A stretch of 64,000 bases of DNA from Rhizobium sp. NFR03 (GTDB lineage: Bacteria; Pseudomonadota; Alphaproteobacteria; Rhizobiales; Rhizobiaceae). Both the position numbers and the translations under genes were made by a program. Location: assembly GCF_900111275.1 (NCBI RefSeq), contig NZ_FOGR01000002.1, positions 744,001-808,000 of the forward strand, in the 5' to 3' direction. The notes beneath the pieces are model-generated. The model searched no databases. It saw only the letters and a program-made list of their open reading frames with translations, and had not been told where the DNA came from. Below are positions 59,651 to 64,000 of this stretch, piece by piece (position 1 is the first letter of the stretch; every line of letters starts with the position of its first letter).

Positions 59651-60080
59651 GCCGCATTCTCCGTCATTCCACGCTTTCAGCCAAGGACCGATCGCGCCTT
59701 GCTCGGGATATCCCCTGCGGGATCCGGGGACGGATGCAGAAGGGCTTCGACAGCGCGGTTTGGGCGGGCGTGGATGCGGTGTGCTTAAGGGTGCATTAAG
59801 CCTGCTGTGTCATGGTCGATCCTTGGCAAGGGCTACCGGAACCATCGACCGAATACCGGATGCCCCCGCCACTGGGACATGCCGCGCCTGCGTTGCTGCC
59901 AAAGGCGACCCCGACGCGACGGACGAAAGATGTCGCAGCCATACCCTTTGCCGGGTACCGGCTGCGCCGGAGCGATCGCGATGCTGACCGCGCGCTTCCG
60001 GAAAGAAAACGCCATGCCCGGTAAAGGGTCGTGACGTCGGCATGTTCCCCGTAATGCTCGCCAAGACTGTGAGGCCGTGA
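59651..60080. other. 430-bp region upstream of the PAS/REC gene and mutL
   Basis: No gene supported. The region contains a dyad GGTCGAT (59815-59821) with ATCGACC (59845-59851), a TACCGGA direct repeat and a GCCGGGTACCGGC hairpin. A GATGCCCCCGCCACTGG segment near 59860 recalls part of a cobalamin riboswitch, but the rest of that structure is absent. It may be a structured leader for the plus-strand gene, or simply two promoters. A weak site precedes the 60081 ATG. Confidence 0.4.
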
Positions 60081-61841
60081 ATGAATGATGTCGCGTCATC
60101 TGGCGCAGCTGTCCAGCTTACGCTGCTGGAAGCGGTCTCGGATGCGCTGGGCCTGGCCATCTTCGTGTGCGACCGCAACGACGAACTGATCTTTGCCAGC
60201 AAGCCGATCCAGCAGTTCTATCCCGTCGAGGATCGCCTCCTCGCACGCGGCACGCGGCTGCGCGACTTTCTGGGGGCTGTTTTCGATCTCGGCGTGCGTT
60301 CGGGAACGGTAACGGAACACAGCCGTCGGCGCGTGAATCGCGACGAGTGGATTTCCGAACGCGTTTCCCTCCACTGGCGTGAACGCTATGAGGTGGTCGA
60401 GCGCATCGCCCGCCAGCGCTGGATCAATGTGCGCAAGCGCCGGCTTGCAAACGGCCTCTGCGTCGTCTCCCTCACGGACGTTTCCGAGCAGAAAAAAAAG
60501 GAAGAGCGGATCCAGCTCGATCTCGAGCGCATGGAGATGACGGAAGGTATCCTCGATGGCCTGCCCAACCCCGTCTGCGTGAAGGATCGGAGCCTCCATT
60601 ACATCGGCGTCAACAAGGCCTTTTGCGACCTGCACGGAATGACGGCCGACCAGATTCTCGGCCGCTCCGTCTGGGATCTCATCGAGCCGGACCTTGCCGA
60701 GAAATTCGAAAAATCCGACCGCATGGTGCTGGAAACCGGGCGCGAGTATAGCCTGCCGGAGCAGGTCGTGCGGGCAAACGGGGATGACTGCTGGCTCGTG
60801 ACCCACAAATTTCGCGTCGGCGATGCCCAGCGCGGCCTTCTGGTGACCTGCATGAACGACGTGACCGATGTCGTCGTGGGCTACGATGAGGGCGCGATCC
60901 CGGCGGAGATGGCGCAGGGCCTTGCTGTCAGGAACTTCGCCGCTTTCGAGCCGGCGCAGAACTGCCATGATCCCTACCGGGCGCTGGACCTGCATTTCCT
61001 CGCACAGACCGCTCAGGAGCCGGTCACGGAAGCAGCCGCGACTGCGCTTGCCGGCCGTATTCTGGTCATGACGCCGGATGCCCTCGTTGAAGTGCATCTG
61101 CTCTCGGTCCTGTCGAGGCTTGGCCACGACGCCTGCGCCCTGCGTTCCGGTCTGGAGATGACGGCGTTCCTCGACGCGATCCGAGAGGCGAACCTCTCCC
61201 TCGACCTCGTTCTCCTCCATCCCGCCCTTGGTGATCTCAAGGCGACACTGGAGAAGGCCGACGGTCCGCCGGCCCTTACCGTCGATCCGTCCTGGGCGGA
61301 GGAGACGCTGGCGACGAAGGTTCAGGCGTTGCTCTCTGCACGAGAGGCTGCAGCAGGCCCCCACATGGCCGGCGAACCCGCGGGCATCCTGCAATCTCCC
61401 GCCGACTGGGATATCGTCCTGCCCGAAACCGAGCGTCCGACGTCCGATATCGACGTCCTCGTTGCCGAAGACAACGAGATCAACCAGTTCGTCTTCTCCC
61501 AGATCCTCGAAGGCCTCGGCCTTTCCTACCGTATTGCCGCCAATGGTGAGGAAGCCGTGCGCCTTTGGCAGCAGCTCCATCCGCAGCTGGTTTTCATGGA
61601 CGTCTCCATGCCGGTCATGAACGGCTTCGATGCGACACGGGCCATCCGCGCCGCCGAATCCGGTATGCCGTTTCGCACGCCCATCGTCGCAGTGACGACG
61701 CAGGCTCTCGATATTGATCTGGAGCACGCGAAAGCGGCAGGCATGGATGATCACATCGTCAAGCCGATCAGCCCCGATATGATCGAGCGTGTGCGCAATC
61801 GTTACCTCCCCGAAAGTGCCGATCACTGCCAGCATCGCTGA
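60081..61841 (+). CDS. PAS-PAS-REC-REC signalling protein without a kinase domain
   Basis: A 586-residue cytosolic sensor. Two PAS domains lie near residues 15-135 and 150-280 (the second has VNKAFCDLHGMTADQILGRSVWDL). A receiver-like domain follows near 330-430, in which the phospho-accepting Asp is replaced by His380 (DLVLLHPAL), so it is probably inactive. The last receiver (460-580) is canonical, with EDN at its start, Asp507 in VFMDVSMP, and the VAVTTQ and HIVKP motifs. There is no histidine kinase or output domain. It would need a partner kinase. A GGDEF/EAL gene follows by 178 bp. Confidence 0.85.
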   Translation: MNDVASSGAAVQLTLLEAVSDALGLAIFVCDRNDELIFASKPIQQFYPVEDRLLARGTRLRDFLGAVFDLGVRSGTVTEHSRRRVNRDEWISERVSLHWRERYEVVERIARQRWINVRKRRLANGLCVVSLTDVSEQKKKEERIQLDLERMEMTEGILDGLPNPVCVKDRSLHYIGVNKAFCDLHGMTADQILGRSVWDLIEPDLAEKFEKSDRMVLETGREYSLPEQVVRANGDDCWLVTHKFRVGDAQRGLLVTCMNDVTDVVVGYDEGAIPAEMAQGLAVRNFAAFEPAQNCHDPYRALDLHFLAQTAQEPVTEAAATALAGRILVMTPDALVEVHLLSVLSRLGHDACALRSGLEMTAFLDAIREANLSLDLVLLHPALGDLKATLEKADGPPALTVDPSWAEETLATKVQALLSAREAAAGPHMAGEPAGILQSPADWDIVLPETERPTSDIDVLVAEDNEINQFVFSQILEGLGLSYRIAANGEEAVRLWQQLHPQLVFMDVSMPVMNGFDATRAIRAAESGMPFRTPIVAVTTQALDIDLEHAKAAGMDDHIVKPISPDMIERVRNRYLPESADHCQHR

Positions 61842-62019
61842 TGCGCTTTTCGCGACAGTTGATAAAATACTACATCCTAGAGTAATTTAGCTTTCCTTTT
61901 ATTCTATTTCTTGCACTTGATGCGAGAATTAGGGATATAGTTCCTTGTGATTTCTTAATGCTGTAGTCCCATGGTCCCAGCAGTCAGCGTGCCGACCAAA
62001 CATATGCAGGACCTCCGCA

Positions 62020-63501
62020 ATGGATCAGGACGAAACGGTTTCGCACCAGAAGGGACGGTCACGCTTTACAGATGTGAGCCAGCCGGCGCGGCAGGCTGCG
62101 GCATCTCAGCGCCGTCACGATGGTCCGTCGGAATCCCGTGTGCATGACCTCGGCAGCTCAGAGCGTGACAGGCAGCCCCGGGATCTCCACGCGCTGGCCT
62201 TCTTCGATCCCCTCACGGGCCTCGGCAATGCGAACCGGCTGCGGGAGAAGGTACGCGAAATCGCGCTGGAGCGCGCCGCGGATCCGGCACCGTTCACGAT
62301 CGGTCTCGCCAATCTCGACGGCTTCAAGCCGCTCAACGATCTCTTCGGACACGATGCCGGCAACGAGATCCTCAGCCAGGTCGCGCGCAGGCTTGAAGCT
62401 TGCATGCCCGATGGCTCGACCGTCATCCGCATGGGAAACGACGAGTTCGCCTTGGTGCTGCCGCTCGTCTTCGAGCGCAAAGGCGCGGAGAAGATCGGCC
62501 ATATGCTGAAAGAGGTGCTGCAGGCTCCGTTCGACCTGGCCGAGCGCACGGTGCGTCTTTCCGCGTCTTTCGGCTTTGCCGTCTATCCTTTTGCCGGAGA
62601 GGCCTATGACGATCTTATGAAGAGCGCGGATACCGCGCTCTATCGTTCCAAGCGTCGCGGCCGCGGGCAGATCACGGTTTACTCGCGGGAGATCGCGCAG
62701 GAAATGCGGCGTGCGACGCTCCTGGAGCAGGCTCTACGCAACGCGATTATCGCCGACGAGATCGACGTGCATTTCCAGCCGATCGTCAGTCTGGAGACCG
62801 ACATGGTGGTCGGGTTCGAGGCGCTGGCGCGCTGGTGCGACAGCGATCTCGGCTATGTCTCGCCGGCCGACTTCGTGCCGCTTGCCGAAGAACGAGGCTT
62901 CATCGATGCCCTGTCGGAAACGCTTTTGCGAAAGGCAGCCGAGGCGGCGCTTCTGTGGCCGAAGGAACTTTTCCTCTCGTTCAACCTCTCCTCCGCCCAG
63001 TTGATGGACCTTGCGACGAGCAGCACGGTCCTCGCCATCATCCGTCGTGTCGGCCTCGATCCGCGCCGCCTGGAGCTTGAGATCACCGAGACGGCGATGA
63101 TGCGCGACGCCGACATGGCGCAGAAGATCGTCAAGGAACTGCGCGATGCCGGTATACGTATCTCGCTCGATGATTTCGGCACCGGCCAGTCCAGTCTCGG
63201 CCGGTTGCGCGACTTCACCTTTGACAAGGTGAAGATCGACCGTTCCTTTGTCTGCCGCATCGTCAACGATCGCGCCTCCGAGCACATCGTCAAGGCGATC
63301 GTGACCATGTGCGACGGTCTGGGGCTTGAGGTCGTGGCTGAAGGCATCGAGGATTTCGCCGAAGCGCTGATGCTCAAGGGCCTCGGCTGCGGCATGGGGC
63401 AGGGGTATTTCTATGGAAAGCCCGCCGATGCCACGGCAACACTGAGGTATCTCCGGGATCGCTACCGGGACATGGAAACGAAACGTCCCGTCGCGATCTG
63501 A
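62020..63501 (+). CDS. GGDEF/EAL protein with degenerate GGDEF motif
   Basis: A 493-residue cyclic-di-GMP protein. The N-terminal 50 residues are hydrophilic. The GGDEF domain (60-225) has its active-site motif changed to GNDEF (139-143), so diguanylate cyclase activity is doubtful. The EAL domain (235-485) keeps EAL at 267-269, FNLSS (322), EITE, DDFGTG at 384-389, Lys405, and Glu441, and should be an active phosphodiesterase. There are no membrane helices or sensory domains. It is the likely partner of the PAS/REC protein upstream. The intergenic gap is A+T-rich. Confidence 0.93.
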   Translation: MDQDETVSHQKGRSRFTDVSQPARQAAASQRRHDGPSESRVHDLGSSERDRQPRDLHALAFFDPLTGLGNANRLREKVREIALERAADPAPFTIGLANLDGFKPLNDLFGHDAGNEILSQVARRLEACMPDGSTVIRMGNDEFALVLPLVFERKGAEKIGHMLKEVLQAPFDLAERTVRLSASFGFAVYPFAGEAYDDLMKSADTALYRSKRRGRGQITVYSREIAQEMRRATLLEQALRNAIIADEIDVHFQPIVSLETDMVVGFEALARWCDSDLGYVSPADFVPLAEERGFIDALSETLLRKAAEAALLWPKELFLSFNLSSAQLMDLATSSTVLAIIRRVGLDPRRLELEITETAMMRDADMAQKIVKELRDAGIRISLDDFGTGQSSLGRLRDFTFDKVKIDRSFVCRIVNDRASEHIVKAIVTMCDGLGLEVVAEGIEDFAEALMLKGLGCGMGQGYFYGKPADATATLRYLRDRYRDMETKRPVAI

Positions 63502-63542
63502 TCACGCGCACTAATAACGCGCACATGCGCGCACAAACGAAA

Positions 63543-63568
63543 ACGGCGGTGCTTTCGCACCGCCGTTC
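63543..63568. terminator. bidirectional terminator hairpin
   Basis: AACGGCGGTGC pairs with GCACCGCCGTT around TTTC. It is flanked by a T-rich run on the minus-strand side, so it ends the PRC-barrel gene best, and may also end the GGDEF/EAL gene. Confidence 0.85.
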
Positions 63569-63588
63569 TGTAAACCGCGTGGAGCAGA

Positions 63589-64000
63589 TTACGGGTTCGT
63601 CGTCGCCGGCTGGCCGGCAGGCGCTGCACCACCGGCAGGCGCCATGGTGTTGTTGCCGGCGGGTGCCATGCTGTTGTTGGCAGGCGTCGTCGATGAGGTC
63701 GTCGAGCCATCGACCGGCGTTGCCGAATTCTGTTCGGCGACCTGTGCGGCCTTCGTCTTGAACTCCGGTGCGGACTTGAGCGTGTCGGCCGTTTCGGTGG
63801 TCGTCAGCTTCAGATCGTCGGAGTTCGGGACTTCGGCAACGGTAACCTTGTCGAGCGGTACGGCGACGTTCTTTTCGCCGATGCCCAGGAAACCACCGAC
63901 GCCGATCACGGCTGCTTCGACGGAGCCATCCTTGGAGAAGATCACATCGTTGATTTCACCGATGCTTTCATCCGAAGAATTGTAGACCGACTGGCCTAGA
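63589..64000 (-). CDS. PRC-barrel domain protein, N-terminus cut by window edge
   Basis: The visible 137 residues include most of a PRC-barrel: QSVYNSSDESIGEINDVIFSKDG, then AAVIGVGGFLGIGEKNVAVPLDKV. The C-terminal part is low-complexity, rich in Ala, Pro, Thr, Asn and Met (SSTTPANNSMAPAGNNTMAPAGG). Similar rhizobial proteins are exported and have such tails. The N-terminus, including any signal peptide, lies beyond 64000. Function unknown. Confidence 0.85.
   Translation of the reverse strand, partial: LGQSVYNSSDESIGEINDVIFSKDGSVEAAVIGVGGFLGIGEKNVAVPLDKVTVAEVPNSDDLKLTTTETADTLKSAPEFKTKAAQVAEQNSATPVDGSTTSSTTPANNSMAPAGNNTMAPAGGAAPAGQPATTNP

Noticed and set aside
59815..59950. Possible cobalamin riboswitch
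   Set aside because: Only a B12-box-like CCCCGCCACTGG is present. The GGGAA and AGCCAGGAGACC core parts and a B12-related gene are missing.

Overview
The window is a 64 kb piece of high-G+C alphaproteobacterial chromosome. Several families point to Rhizobiaceae (the Agrobacterium/Rhizobium/Shinella group): the ATP synthase zeta inhibitor (DUF1476), DUF4170, DUF2093 and DUF1127 proteins, the short HisG with HisZ, a plant-type GshA, and the waaA-lpxK-mutL neighbourhood. Genus cannot be fixed from the sequence alone. Most of the window is core chromosome. I see no transposase, integrase, phage gene or CRISPR array.

Layout. 1-560: a cut-off minus-strand gene and a tRNA-Gln(CUG). 0.7-7.4 kb: a Ppx/GppA phosphatase with a very long disordered N-terminus, rlmE, a VOC protein, an MFS exporter, an exported metallo-beta-lactamase-fold protein and the zeta subunit. 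7.7-13.5 kb: guaB followed by palindromic DNA, a MAPEG protein, 3-hydroxybutyrate dehydrogenase, and the divergent oxyR-katA peroxide pair. 13.6-21.8 kb: a purine permease, a LysR regulator divergent from a DUF1127 gene, a DUF937 protein, gshA, rsmE and a Pit phosphate transporter. 22-27.4 kb: a NUDIX hydrolase, a GntR regulator, two tandem L,D-transpeptidases, tag, a small membrane protein, and a DUF305 plus Cys/His-rich exported pair. 27.5-31 kb: hisS, hisZ and hisG. 31-36.4 kb: a GST, a ferredoxin reductase, a lower-G+C P-loop gene, and groESL with a CIRCE operator and an RpoH-like promoter.

36.5-49.3 kb: chrA, a HAD phosphatase, ribF, a Phd/PIN toxin-antitoxin pair, ileS with a compositionally odd patch, a lipoprotein, a GNAT enzyme, tadA, a pseudouridine synthase with repeat-rich tails, rsmD and a patatin. 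49.3-59.7 kb: a Kef-type antiporter, pmbA, a CysQ-like phosphatase, DUF4170, waaA, a HAD protein, lpxK, DUF2093 and mutL. 60-64 kb: a kinase-less PAS-PAS-REC-REC protein, a GGDEF/EAL protein with a degenerate GGDEF motif, and a cut-off PRC-barrel protein.

Themes that link the genes are RNA modification and translation (rlmE, rsmE, rluB-like, rsmD, tadA, hisS, ileS), envelope building (waaA, lpxK, two L,D-transpeptidases), redox and stress defence (oxyR, katA, gshA, GST, groESL) and histidine biosynthesis. The least ordinary points are the PAS/REC plus GGDEF/EAL pair with its 430-bp leader, the composition switch inside ileS, the long disordered tails on Ppx and the pseudouridine synthase, and two inverted copies of a roughly 112-bp double-hairpin repeat. 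I did not find a clearly new multi-gene system.
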